Source: Chryseobacterium gleum
GTDB taxonomy: Bacteria > Bacteroidota > Bacteroidia > Flavobacteriales_D > UBA2798
NCBI GenBank assembly: GCA_945865695.1
Contig: CAMBFX010000003.1
Coordinates: forward strand, 1-48,303
DNA length: 48,303 bases
Direction of reading: 5' to 3'
Part shown: positions 16,796 to 25,926 of the stretch, piece by piece
Numbering within the stretch: position 1 is the first letter of the stretch
Layout of the letters: each line of letters starts with the position of its first letter
The notes under the pieces: model-generated
What the model was told of the DNA's origin: nothing
Database searches by the model: none
What the model saw: the letters and a program-made list of their open reading frames with translations, nothing else
Made by a program: the position numbers and the translations under genes

Positions 16796-17918
16796 GTATT
16801 TTTCTTTTAAAGAATTTGAATAAAAAATAAAACAAAATGGGTATAAATATTATAGAAATTCCATACCAAAAGTATCTATGAGTGACCATTTGCCAAACGT
16901 AAAGAGGTGCCAATCGCCAATTGAAACTAGGCTCCTCTGGACGATGATTCTTCCACCAATCCATCGTATATTTTTCAAAAGGAAGTACGACATTACTGTT
17001 CAATGAAAATGTTCGAAAAGAAATTTTTCCTTGTTTGGAGTCTACTAACAAAACCGCATCTCGCGGCAAATCACGAATGGCAGTAGCAATGAACGTGATT
17101 TTTTTATTGTATGGATGATACAAAAAACTAGCAGGTGCATTTCCTAAGGAACCACTGAACAAATAAACTCTTGCATTTTCAGATGCCTTTGCAATCATTG
17201 GAAAAACTTCGTCTTTGAAATTGGTGGCAGTTGCCGATTGCGTATTATCCGGAAATAATTTCATCAAATCTTCATCCATATCTACCCATAAGGTGCGATG
17301 CATGAAAATAAAAATATTTTTAATCCTATTTTCTGTTTTTAAATTCAATTTTAAAAATTCCAATTGGGTATTTCGAATATCCCCATTATCTATTTCGGAA
17401 TCTAAAACAATGAATCGTGATGATCCAATTTCAAATGAATGGAATGTTTTTCCATAATGTGCACGATAAAATTCATTGTCCACATCATGATTACCTACTG
17501 CATTGAGAAGCGGCATCTTTAACTTAGGAAAAAGATATTTTTCATAATTATTATGGTCTCGGTCTACATTTAGAAATAAATCTCCCAAACACATTATGAA
17601 GGCTGCATTCATTCCATTCAATGTATCGATATTCGCCATTAAAGAAGCTGCAGGCATTCCAGAAGTGCTATTGGAGGCTCCATGAAAATGTCCACTTACG
17701 ATAAAACTAAAATCATCTGGGTCTACTAATTTTGATTGATTGTTAAGTTCCGATTCGACTTTATGCCTCACTAATTTTTGATTCCTGATTGAATCAGATT
17801 CATGTATATTACGAATATCAGTTGAATTGAGACCTTGGGTCAATTTACTTTTATCCATCATTTGCGATTTACAACAAATGGCAATAATCAAAAATGATAT
17901 TATCTTAATGTATTTCAT
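16779..17918 (-). CDS. Metallophosphoesterase-like membrane protein with degenerate metal site
   Basis: This 379-residue protein has a calcineurin-like phosphoesterase pattern: GDLF near residue 112 and AVGNHD at 140-145. The first motif, normally D-x-H, reads SGHFHG (residues 76-80), so the Asp is replaced. The last motif, normally GHxH, reads SGSLGN. It may therefore be catalytically inactive or use a reduced site. An N-terminal signal anchor (MKYIKIISFLIIAICC) and a C-terminal transmembrane segment with a basic tail (YGISIIFIPILFYFLFKFF) place the domain outside the cytoplasmic membrane. It overlaps the upstream CotH gene by 4 bp. Confidence 0.75.
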   Translation of the reverse strand: MKYIKIISFLIIAICCKSQMMDKSKLTQGLNSTDIRNIHESDSIRNQKLVRHKVESELNNQSKLVDPDDFSFIVSGHFHGASNSTSGMPAASLMANIDTLNGMNAAFIMCLGDLFLNVDRDHNNYEKYLFPKLKMPLLNAVGNHDVDNEFYRAHYGKTFHSFEIGSSRFIVLDSEIDNGDIRNTQLEFLKLNLKTENRIKNIFIFMHRTLWVDMDEDLMKLFPDNTQSATATNFKDEVFPMIAKASENARVYLFSGSLGNAPASFLYHPYNKKITFIATAIRDLPRDAVLLVDSKQGKISFRTFSLNSNVVLPFEKYTMDWWKNHRPEEPSFNWRLAPLYVWQMVTHRYFWYGISIIFIPILFYFLFKFFKRKIRAKKI

Positions 17919-20401
17919 TCAATAATTACTTCTGATTTTTTATCAGTTTCAAATAAATTTTTTACTTTTTCTTTACTTAAATTTCTAACTATAATCTTAG
18001 ACGGACCAAATACATCTGATTTTTTTTCTGCTTTGAATCCTAAGTCTACTTTTCGTAAATCTATTTCATTCAACTTAATTTCAGATAAGTCATAGGCAAT
18101 GAATCCCGTTTTACCATTACTGATTTTAATATTGCTTCCTCGAATATCGGCTCCATTATTAGCCAGGACAGCATTTTTACAATGATTAAATGTCAAAACA
18201 TTGAAAAATCCGGTACTGCCATTGAGTTCAACTGCATTTTTTATGCAATTATAAAAATTCACATTGTTCAAATGAATGATTGAATATTCGCCAAGTAATG
18301 CAAATTCTTTGAAATTATAAAAAGTTGAATTTATCACATTCATGGTTCCGCGAGTACATCTTACAGCTGAGAATGTCTCAGATGAAAATTGACAATGATC
18401 AAATTTTACCTCTGCTTCGTAAATAGTCATGATAGATGAATGAGAATCTGATTTTTTTACCCCTCTATTCAAATTACTAAAATCTACAAACTGAAATAAA
18501 CTTTTTTCTTTTACCTCCAATACGATGAATCCATTACCAGTGCTATCACTAGACGCAATATGAATGGGATACTCTTCCGTTCCAATAAACCTCATTGAAG
18601 ATCTAGAAATAATTCTAGCTCCAGAAATAATATTTAATGAAATAGGAGCCTTTGCCATTATTTTATATCCCGCAGGAAAAATCAAATCCTTTGTTATTTC
18701 ATGCTCACCAGCACTAAAATAAATTTCTTTTTTCGTTTCGTTTACAGAAATAAAATCAAATTCCTTATAATTGGGTGATTTTGCTAAATAATCATTATAG
18801 TATTTACGAGTACTTTCCATTTCTATTGGTTTTACATCTCTTACTACTTCACTCTTAGATCCGGGAACCATTACTATTAATTGCAATTTTTCTGAATCAA
18901 AATTATCGGGTGTTGGAAAATGAAATTTGATGGATTCATACACCACTTGCTCGTTGTTTCTTTTCGAAGAAATATAAGTTACAGCATCTAATTTTGTTCT
19001 TTTATCCTGGTACAATACGGCAACAATTTCAACTGGTAATATACTATTGGATCCAGAAGTGATATAGAGTGAATCGTTCTTAGCATCCTCTAAATAAAAT
19101 GCAGGAATGATTGGCTTTTTCAATAAAGCAATAATATTTTTTTGATTTTGATAATAAGGATCAAGGGGCATTTTTTTATAGGGAAATTCACTATAGAGTA
19201 TTGCTAAATTATTTTGAAGTTCAGCTTCCTGTTTTTCAAAAAAGCTATTTAAATATTTTGACTGAGCCACTCTTTTAAGATGCTTCACATAAAGTTTAAA
19301 AAAGTCACCATCACTAAATAAAAGTTCGTGCCATTCGGGAGTAGTTGAATGTTTATTTTTAAATTTAGATGCGCCACATAAATTACTTGTATTTCTTACA
19401 CTGAAACTTTCATACCCCACAGGTTCTAATTTTTGAGTAATGGGATTATAATAATATTTTACATCCGACCAATCTAACGAAAACTGTCCACCCACCAAAT
19501 CGAGAATAGCATGAAATCTGGCCAATTTATCTATATCAAAAGCTTCTGATGTGCTTAATTCTCCAGCCTTAAATTTTTCCATTTTTACAATGGCTTCGGC
19601 ATAATTATTTTGCGCTTCTTTCGATTTAAAATTTTCCTTCTCATCATAAGCTTCGGGATAAGAAGAATTAATTTTAAGATCATCAAAGTTCAATTTATAT
19701 TTATCATGCTCGTTTAAGCGATCATACCAATACAAATCGGGATTCAAACCTAAAATGGGTCCCTTGGGTAATTTATGGTGACCAATTAATTCTTCTGCGA
19801 AATTTTCTTCTAGGGCATAAATTCCCCAAGATTCTCCATTCACTTTTAAATTAAGAAATGAATAACGCACGGTTGCGATTCCTTCTTGTTCTAAAAGCTG
19901 ATGATAAATCCATTCATAAATATAATTTCTCGTTCCTGGATGCATCAATGAAAATATTTTCATTCCTTTAAATGCATCACCCTTTACTGTTTTTATCCTA
20001 AACGACCATTTTCCGTCTTGCAAATGATCTGTCATATGTCCTTTGAGGCGCAACTTACATTTTATCTTTTTGCCTTGATAAGAAATGATGGCCGAAACAT
20101 ATCTTTCTTCTGTTTTAGTAATAATTCCACGATTGAGATGTTGTTCTCGTTGTGATTCGAGTTTAAGATAATCTTCTTCGTTAATGGTAATTTCTGCGGT
20201 TTCATACTCGGCATCAAATGAAGCCCAATAATTAACGGTAACGGTTTTTACAAAATCACCAGCACCCGTAAATCCATGTCTTTTTGCCCAGCGATCAAGA
20301 ATAAACCATGAAGTAGATAGAATGATAAAAGAAATAAACAAAAAAGAAAGTATTATTTTCCGTCTTCGCAATCTTTTTATCGCTTTATCTTCTTTTTGCA
20401 T
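17915..20401 (-). CDS. CotH-like protein with C-terminal beta-helix
   Basis: This 828-residue protein has one N-terminal transmembrane segment (residues about 15-35) and then a CotH kinase-like domain. Family motifs are CKLRLKGHMTDH, KGMKIFSLMHPGTRNYIYEW and VNGESWGIYALEENF. CotH proteins are atypical secretory-pathway kinases. In place of the catalytic D-W-P-x-N-N and D-x-D motifs it has LDWSDVKYYY (309-318) and PVGYES, so the metal-binding Asp pair looks lost. Residues about 570-800 contain repeated short strands (IHLNNVNFYNCIKNAVELNG and similar), typical of a right-handed beta-helix of carbohydrate-active proteins. It probably binds or modifies the glycan outside the cell membrane. A 95-base gap separates it from the upstream gene. 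Confidence 0.85.
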   Translation of the reverse strand: MQKEDKAIKRLRRRKIILSFLFISFIILSTSWFILDRWAKRHGFTGAGDFVKTVTVNYWASFDAEYETAEITINEEDYLKLESQREQHLNRGIITKTEERYVSAIISYQGKKIKCKLRLKGHMTDHLQDGKWSFRIKTVKGDAFKGMKIFSLMHPGTRNYIYEWIYHQLLEQEGIATVRYSFLNLKVNGESWGIYALEENFAEELIGHHKLPKGPILGLNPDLYWYDRLNEHDKYKLNFDDLKINSSYPEAYDEKENFKSKEAQNNYAEAIVKMEKFKAGELSTSEAFDIDKLARFHAILDLVGGQFSLDWSDVKYYYNPITQKLEPVGYESFSVRNTSNLCGASKFKNKHSTTPEWHELLFSDGDFFKLYVKHLKRVAQSKYLNSFFEKQEAELQNNLAILYSEFPYKKMPLDPYYQNQKNIIALLKKPIIPAFYLEDAKNDSLYITSGSNSILPVEIVAVLYQDKRTKLDAVTYISSKRNNEQVVYESIKFHFPTPDNFDSEKLQLIVMVPGSKSEVVRDVKPIEMESTRKYYNDYLAKSPNYKEFDFISVNETKKEIYFSAGEHEITKDLIFPAGYKIMAKAPISLNIISGARIISRSSMRFIGTEEYPIHIASSDSTGNGFIVLEVKEKSLFQFVDFSNLNRGVKKSDSHSSIMTIYEAEVKFDHCQFSSETFSAVRCTRGTMNVINSTFYNFKEFALLGEYSIIHLNNVNFYNCIKNAVELNGSTGFFNVLTFNHCKNAVLANNGADIRGSNIKISNGKTGFIAYDLSEIKLNEIDLRKVDLGFKAEKKSDVFGPSKIIVRNLSKEKVKNLFETDKKSEVIIE

Positions 20402-20496
20402 GAAATTCTAGCCTTTGTTTATCAAAAAATTAGTATTCAGTTATAGGGAACAATGCAGCAAAATTAAGGATATTAATCCAATAAAACTGTAAATAA

Positions 20497-21435
20497 TCAT
20501 TGGATAGTGGTTAATGATTTTTCTAGAATAGGCAATAACAATTCGGCCATTACTGATTGTCCTTTTTCACCCATGTGAATATCGTCAATAAAAGCATCAT
20601 CCATTTCATTTAAGGCATCAAGATCGCTTATTACCTTTACATTTTCTTCTTCGCACATACGTATAATTTTTTTTCCATCGGCATTGAAATCACCTTTTTG
20701 AATTTCCTTCTTTGAGGCGTGAAGGTAAACCAACAATGGAATTTTTTTCTTGGATGCATAACTGAAAAAATTTTTCCATCCTGGATTTATTTTTGAATCG
20801 CTAAAATCTTTGAGATAATCATATTCAGCAGATCCTCCAAATAAAGCTTTTGTCTTTGGCCAAATGAATCTGGTCCATAAATCTGTTAGTGCAAGCAAAG
20901 GCTTTTGATTAGGCCATGCAGAATGAACGCCCACTACTTTCCTAAAATGCATATTATCCCTTAAATCATGACTGGAAAACACTAACACAATAATATCTGC
21001 ATCAAAATCTCCCTGTTTTTGGAGATAAGCAAAAGCATTTGACAAGCCCCAACTCTGAGCAGAAATATTCAAAATCTGTACTTGGTTTTTAAATTTTTCA
21101 TTCAATTTATTTTCTTCAATGGTAGTTGCCAAATTATCTTGATCAACATGTGCTCCTCCATTAAGAACAGAATCTCCAAATTCGAGAATAATGAATTTTT
21201 TTTTCTTATTTACTTTATTACTTCGCATGCCGAATTCATTGGTCACAATATGATTTCCAAATCTCCAAACATCTTGGTTGGGTTCATAAAAGTATTCATA
21301 TTGTTCATCTTCTCTATAAATCGCCAAATCCCCTAATCCGATAACAAATCGAAGGATGATCTCTGAGACGAACAGAAATAAAAACAATATTGAAAATATT
21401 TTAGCCCACTTCGGTAACTGTTTCCACTTTTTCAT
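20497..21435 (-). CDS. SGNH/GDSL-type hydrolase, membrane-anchored
   Basis: This 312-residue protein has an N-terminal transmembrane segment (residues 12-33) and then an SGNH fold. Block I is LEFGDSVLNG with nucleophile Ser89. The oxyanion region is AQSWGLSNAF, and FSSHDLRDN fills the block III position, with His where Asn is usual. The Asp/His pair is in DDIHMGEKG near residues 284-292. It likely adds or removes acetyl groups on the glycan in the periplasm. Its start lies 35 bases inside the end of the polymerase gene, so the two are tightly coupled. Confidence 0.85.
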   Translation of the reverse strand: MKKWKQLPKWAKIFSILFLFLFVSEIILRFVIGLGDLAIYREDEQYEYFYEPNQDVWRFGNHIVTNEFGMRSNKVNKKKKFIILEFGDSVLNGGAHVDQDNLATTIEENKLNEKFKNQVQILNISAQSWGLSNAFAYLQKQGDFDADIIVLVFSSHDLRDNMHFRKVVGVHSAWPNQKPLLALTDLWTRFIWPKTKALFGGSAEYDYLKDFSDSKINPGWKNFFSYASKKKIPLLVYLHASKKEIQKGDFNADGKKIIRMCEEENVKVISDLDALNEMDDAFIDDIHMGEKGQSVMAELLLPILEKSLTTIQ

Positions 21436-22741
21436 TTTCGGTTGGTTCTTCAGTTTCTATATTGAAAAGATCTTCAGTTAATAAAGTTACAATAATGAGA
21501 AATAAAATGGTGTAAGGATTCAAAGAGGCCGCTAACCAAGGTTCAAAATTAACAGAAAACATGACGGCGAATAAGGCGGGGAATGCGTAGGTATTATACC
21601 GTGATCCTTTTATAAAAATCAAAATCAAACCACGAAGAAAAGCGAATAGTCCAAACAAACCGGTATTTAACCAAACTATAAGATAAGTATTATGAACACC
21701 ACCTTCATGACCCGATTTACTGAGCATTTCGTAATTCTTTCGCATGAGATTTTCATCATATCCCATTCCTTTACCAATAAAAAAACTATCCTGAATATTT
21801 TTCCAGGCAAATTCCCAAGCAATAAGCCTTCCTGACCCCTCTTCCAAAGTTTCTAATCTTAGGGATTGACTTAAACCTAATGAAATAATAATTTTAGGAA
21901 GATAAATAATAATGACCTCCATTGAAACGAGAATAAGGAAAAAAGCAAGAAATCCAAGGAAGGAAGAATATTTAAAAAGTTGATTGAACCCATAGAACAA
22001 AACAACAGCTAACAATGCGGTTCTGGAACCAGTTTTATATAAAACATAAAACATAATTAGAAAAAGAATAATCTTTTCAGTTCGACTAAACAATTCGGGA
22101 TACTTTGAATTGATAATCGTAAAAAGAATGAAAAACAAAATCATAAAAATCCCAAGTCCGTTTGGATTTCCAAACATACCTCGTAACCTGCCACCGTGTG
22201 AAAATGCTATTTCAGAATTATAAAATCTCATTAAAAAACCAATTATGACTATAGAAAAAAGAAAATACACTAAATTTCTAAGAAAATTAGTTCCATGTTC
22301 ATCATAAGATCTAATTACATAATTGGGTACAGCAATAAAAAGAAGGAAGTAAGAAAGTAATTTCTGAAAAGAAGTTGTAAAAATAGGTGAATACAATAAT
22401 CCAATCAGGGCAAAAATAAAAAACGGAACAAAGTATTGGTATAATTTTACAATCCTTTCCTGTTTCTGCATGGTTATTATTAAGAAAAAAAATAACATCA
22501 GAATATAGATATTCTTGAAGGACTTAGCGAATGACATTTGAATCTCGAGGCTATCGGATAGAATTAAAATAAAAATGAATCCAATGAAAATCTCCTGAAA
22601 ACGATTAGCACTGAAAAGTAGAAAAAGTGAGGCGGGAATGATAAGAAAAACTCCAGGGCCAGTAAAGGCTCCAGCAATTGACCAGATGATAAGAAGCCCC
22701 AACATCTGAAAATTATTTTTCAAAAAATCGGTTGCGATCAT
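21401..22741 (-). CDS. O-antigen ligase/polymerase family membrane protein (Wzy/WaaL-like)
   Basis: This 446-residue protein consists of about ten or more hydrophobic segments. It has a large periplasmic loop near residues 300-345 (LEEGSGRLIAWEFAWKNIQD, then GKGMGYDENLM and GGVHNTYLIVWLNTG). The GxGR...W, G.G and HN.YL pattern is that of O-antigen ligases and Wzy polymerases. It would join lipid-linked repeat units into chains or ligate them to an acceptor. It overlaps CotH upstream by 4 bp and the SGNH gene downstream by 35 bp. Polymerase and ligase cannot be separated on sequence alone. Confidence 0.88.
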   Translation of the reverse strand: MIATDFLKNNFQMLGLLIIWSIAGAFTGPGVFLIIPASLFLLFSANRFQEIFIGFIFILILSDSLEIQMSFAKSFKNIYILMLFFFLIITMQKQERIVKLYQYFVPFFIFALIGLLYSPIFTTSFQKLLSYFLLFIAVPNYVIRSYDEHGTNFLRNLVYFLFSIVIIGFLMRFYNSEIAFSHGGRLRGMFGNPNGLGIFMILFFILFTIINSKYPELFSRTEKIILFLIMFYVLYKTGSRTALLAVVLFYGFNQLFKYSSFLGFLAFFLILVSMEVIIIYLPKIIISLGLSQSLRLETLEEGSGRLIAWEFAWKNIQDSFFIGKGMGYDENLMRKNYEMLSKSGHEGGVHNTYLIVWLNTGLFGLFAFLRGLILIFIKGSRYNTYAFPALFAVMFSVNFEPWLAASLNPYTILFLIIVTLLTEDLFNIETEEPTENEKVETVTEVG

Positions 22742-24291
22742 TTCAAATATTTTTTGATCAGTAAATTCATTTCATTTTCTCTATTCGTAGCAAATGCTTT
22801 TAGAATATCCACTTCTCTATTCCATTCTTCAATAGTAGCCGGCTTTCGCCATCTCTCCGTATGCCTTTGTATAGCTGGGGAAATTTGATTTTCTAAGCTG
22901 CTAATTTTATTCTTTAAATTTGCCCTAGACAAATCTTCGGAAATCATTTTACTGAACTTTTCACGAAGCAATTTGTGAAAATCAGAAGACTCCATTAATT
23001 TACGAAACAATTTACTAAACTCATCCTTTCCATCAAAAAGTCTGGCAAACATATCTTCTGAAACAGCATTTTCTCCGGTATAAGCAAAACCAAAATCCAA
23101 ATCAAAAAAAGCAAAACGCCACTTTGTAGCTGAATTTTTACTATTTGAAATCTTATACATTTTTAAATTATTTGCAGGCCAATCCGAGTTAGCGAAAAAC
23201 AATTGCCCAACCAAATAAGTAGTTAAGTCATCCATGTCAAAAACCGCTAACAATTCAGCATAATTTAATTTAGTAAGATTATCTTTTACTCTTATCAGAT
23301 TCAGAAATTCAGATTCATCACCCGCTTCTAGTGTCCAATTCTCCACAAGGGTCACTTCTTTTTCCTTACATCCAAAACTTTCTGCGATAAAATTCTCATC
23401 AACTCTGTTCTGCAAAAAATGGATTCCCCAATATTCTCCATTGATAAAAACTTCGGAAGGAACGAATCCAGATGTTAGGATTCCTGTTTTCTTAACCAAT
23501 TCTTGCATCAGCATATCCCTAAAAAGCGACTTCGTATTATCATTTCCGCCATTGCGCAAAACCAAAGATTTCAATCCATCACCATTACCGAAGAAATCAT
23601 ATTTGAAGTTTTTATTACCTAAACTTTTCGATGCCGAAAGCCGAATGGATTTTTGAGGAAAAGACCTGGTGGCCTTGCCGCTTATTTCTGCGTAAGCATA
23701 AGAAGAATAAAGAGCTTGTCCTTTGGTGTTGTAATAACTAAAAAATACGTTGCGTTTATCATTCTCTTTACGATAATAATTTGCTGGTTGGGTCCAAGGG
23801 GTGGGATAGCTAACTATTGAAGAAACGAAATCGGCATCAAAGCCCCTTACATAAATTCCGTTACTATATGAAAAAAAATCCTCCGGATGAACAAGGATTG
23901 AAATAATAGGTAGATTTAATTTATAGGGTATAAATAAATTAGAAATCCAACCTTTTGGTGTTGATTTCAAATATTGCAAGGCGCTGATTTCAGAAATAGG
24001 AAATCGCCAATAAGTAGAAGTAATGATTTGACTAATGTTCCCTTGGTAAAAATCTGAATGATTGAAACCACTTCCGATATTGTAACAATATCCGCTCGAG
24101 AAAATAAAATCTTTTTCGTTCAAGCGGCTAGGAACTGAACTAAGCATATTTTCCGATCGAACGATTTTAATATCTTTAATTGGATTGACAGAGTCTGTAA
24201 GATGAAACAAATTACCTGTGTAAAATGAGCATAAACTGGAAATGGTAATAATTACCGAAACAAAAAATAATTCCTTTTTAGAAGAGAGCAT
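22738..24291 (-). CDS. CotH family kinase-like protein
   Basis: This 517-residue protein has an N-terminal signal anchor (residues 8-25). Its CotH domain shows SFPQKSIRLSASKSLG, LKSLVLRNGGND, FINGEYWGIHFLQNRVDENF, DWPANN at 370-375 and FFDLDFGF at 395-402. These are the catalytic and metal-binding motifs of the family and they look intact, unlike those of the second CotH protein in this operon. Characterised CotH proteins phosphorylate secreted substrates; in Bacteroidota the substrate is unknown, and a glycan or surface protein is possible. It lies 4 bases after the small membrane protein gene and overlaps the polymerase gene by 4 bp. Confidence 0.88.
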   Translation of the reverse strand: MLSSKKELFFVSVIITISSLCSFYTGNLFHLTDSVNPIKDIKIVRSENMLSSVPSRLNEKDFIFSSGYCYNIGSGFNHSDFYQGNISQIITSTYWRFPISEISALQYLKSTPKGWISNLFIPYKLNLPIISILVHPEDFFSYSNGIYVRGFDADFVSSIVSYPTPWTQPANYYRKENDKRNVFFSYYNTKGQALYSSYAYAEISGKATRSFPQKSIRLSASKSLGNKNFKYDFFGNGDGLKSLVLRNGGNDNTKSLFRDMLMQELVKKTGILTSGFVPSEVFINGEYWGIHFLQNRVDENFIAESFGCKEKEVTLVENWTLEAGDESEFLNLIRVKDNLTKLNYAELLAVFDMDDLTTYLVGQLFFANSDWPANNLKMYKISNSKNSATKWRFAFFDLDFGFAYTGENAVSEDMFARLFDGKDEFSKLFRKLMESSDFHKLLREKFSKMISEDLSRANLKNKISSLENQISPAIQRHTERWRKPATIEEWNREVDILKAFATNRENEMNLLIKKYLK

Positions 24292-24295
24292 CTTG

Positions 24296-24709
24296 CTATT
24301 TCGACTTATAAAAATACATGCAGGGCAATACCAGAAATAATGTCACCATTGTTGTTAAGAACAGATTTGCAGCTCCACAACCGAATGCAACGAAAATACA
24401 TGTGAGATAAAAAACTTTGGATCGTAATGAAAATCCATCATTTCCGATGACTGGAATCAAGGCCAACAATCCGAACAACACCAGTATCCAAGGAGTTTTT
24501 AGGCTGAAGATGGCAATTGTTGTGAATATAACTTGCATAGGAACCAGATAATTCAGAAAGTGGAATTCATTCGATTCAACATTTCCTTTCTTCCAAAAAT
24601 TACGGATTAGAATTGCCAGTAGTGCTGAAATGGAAAGTTGCAAAAATAAAATAGGCAGGTCCGTTATTGAAAAACCCATCGTTAGCTGTGCTAATAGTTG
24701 TTTGAGCAT
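24296..24709 (-). CDS. Small polytopic membrane protein, DUF4956-like
   Basis: This 137-residue protein has about four transmembrane segments. The order and spacing resemble DUF4956: a first helix ending in LLAILIRNFWKK, a second with VPMQVIFTTIAIFSL, a third LFGLLALIPVIG, and a last with FVAFGCGAANLFL, which matches the small-residue GxxCGAG pattern. The usual SIVRFRT motif between the third and fourth helices is not conserved (VIGNDGFSLRSK). DUF4956 proteins occur beside CotH genes in other bacteria, and the gene here is directly upstream of one, which supports the call. It heads the minus-strand operon. Confidence 0.55.
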   Translation of the reverse strand: MLKQLLAQLTMGFSITDLPILFLQLSISALLAILIRNFWKKGNVESNEFHFLNYLVPMQVIFTTIAIFSLKTPWILVLFGLLALIPVIGNDGFSLRSKVFYLTCIFVAFGCGAANLFLTTMVTLFLVLPCMYFYKSK

Positions 24710-24800
24710 GATGATTTATTAATACTACGAAAGTACTAAATTTACATAAAATCTCCTGTTTTTATCTTGTTATTAGTATATTTACAATTAAAATTAGTAA
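24710..24800. promoter_or_regulatory. Divergent promoter region
   Basis: These 91 AT-rich bases separate two divergently read operons and must contain both promoters. Partial matches to the Bacteroidota TAnnTTTG element are present on each strand, but none has a well-spaced upstream element, so no exact site is claimed. Confidence 0.45.
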
Positions 24801-25925
24801 ATGTTACCGCTTCATCTACCATTCATTTCAGGTAAGGAAAAAGAATATGTTGCGGAGGTAATTGATAGCGGTAAACTCTCCGGCAATGGGAAATTTACTA
24901 TGTTATGCCATTCCTATTTTGAAACGAAGCTCGGTTTTAAAAAAGTACTTCTCACCAATTCCTGTACAGATGCGCTTGAAATGTGCGCACTCATTTTGGA
25001 ACTTGAACACGGGGATGAAATCATTTTACCCTCTTATACTTTCGTAACAACAGCAAATGCCTTTTATAACTATGGAGTAATTCCTGTTTTCTGTGATTCG
25101 ATGAAAGATGATCCAAATATTGACCCCCTTCAAATGGAAAGAAAAATTACCTCAAGAACTAAAGCTATTGTGGTAATGCATTATGCCGGTATTTCATGTG
25201 AAATGGAACAAATTTTGGCTATTGCGAAAAAACACTCGCTTTATGTGATTGAGGATTCCGCATTAGGATTGGGAAGCACTTACAACAAAAAACCACTTGG
25301 TAGCCTAGGTGATTTAGCTACTTTTTCTTTTCATGAAACCAAAAACATCAGCTGTGGTGAAGGAGGTTTATTAGTAATTAATAATGAAAAACTTATCCAA
25401 AAAGCAGAAATAATCTGGGAAAAAGGAACGAATAGAGCGGCCTATCTTAGAGGTGAATTCAATAAATATGAATGGATATCCAAAGGATCTTCTTTTCTTA
25501 CTTCCGAAATCCATGCCGCCTTTTTATTTGGTCAACTTCAAAATTTCGATTACATACAGCTGAAAAGGAATGAAATTTGGAATACTTATCAAAAAGCTTT
25601 TGAAGGATTTAAAAAAATTACCCTTTCCAATCCAGGTTCAAATAAAGAAGTGAACGGTAGTGTTTTTCACTTTATTTTCGATGAGCCCGCCAATAAAGAA
25701 ACATTTATCCAATTTATGAATTCTCATCATATTACTGTTTCGAGCCATTATAGGTGTTTGCACTCAAGTAATTTTGGGAAAAGTAAATTTAAATGCGCAA
25801 AATTGATAAATTGCGAAAAAATTGAATCGACCTTAATCAGATTTCCAATTTATGTTAGCCTACAATTTGAACAACAACAATTAATCATCAAAAAAACACT
25901 TGATTTTTTTAAAGCAATTGAATAA
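24801..25925 (+). CDS. rffA: dTDP-4-amino-4,6-dideoxygalactose transaminase-like (DegT/DnrJ/EryC1/StrS family)
   Basis: This 374-residue PLP enzyme follows the RffA/WecE pattern throughout: KLSGNGKFT, LLTNSCTDALEM, LPSYTFVTTANAF, VVMHYAG, SFHETKN and EKGTNRAAYLRGE. The PLP lysine is Lys181 in FHETKN, the same number as in E. coli WecE, and Asp152 contacts the ring nitrogen. The usual EDAAQG reads EDSALG, so the Gln that contacts the cofactor is Leu155. It would transfer an amino group from glutamate to a 4-keto-6-deoxy sugar nucleotide, supplying an amino sugar to the surface glycan. One base separates its stop from the next start. Confidence 0.9.
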   Translation: MLPLHLPFISGKEKEYVAEVIDSGKLSGNGKFTMLCHSYFETKLGFKKVLLTNSCTDALEMCALILELEHGDEIILPSYTFVTTANAFYNYGVIPVFCDSMKDDPNIDPLQMERKITSRTKAIVVMHYAGISCEMEQILAIAKKHSLYVIEDSALGLGSTYNKKPLGSLGDLATFSFHETKNISCGEGGLLVINNEKLIQKAEIIWEKGTNRAAYLRGEFNKYEWISKGSSFLTSEIHAAFLFGQLQNFDYIQLKRNEIWNTYQKAFEGFKKITLSNPGSNKEVNGSVFHFIFDEPANKETFIQFMNSHHITVSSHYRCLHSSNFGKSKFKCAKLINCEKIESTLIRFPIYVSLQFEQQQLIIKKTLDFFKAIE

Positions 25926-25926
25926 T

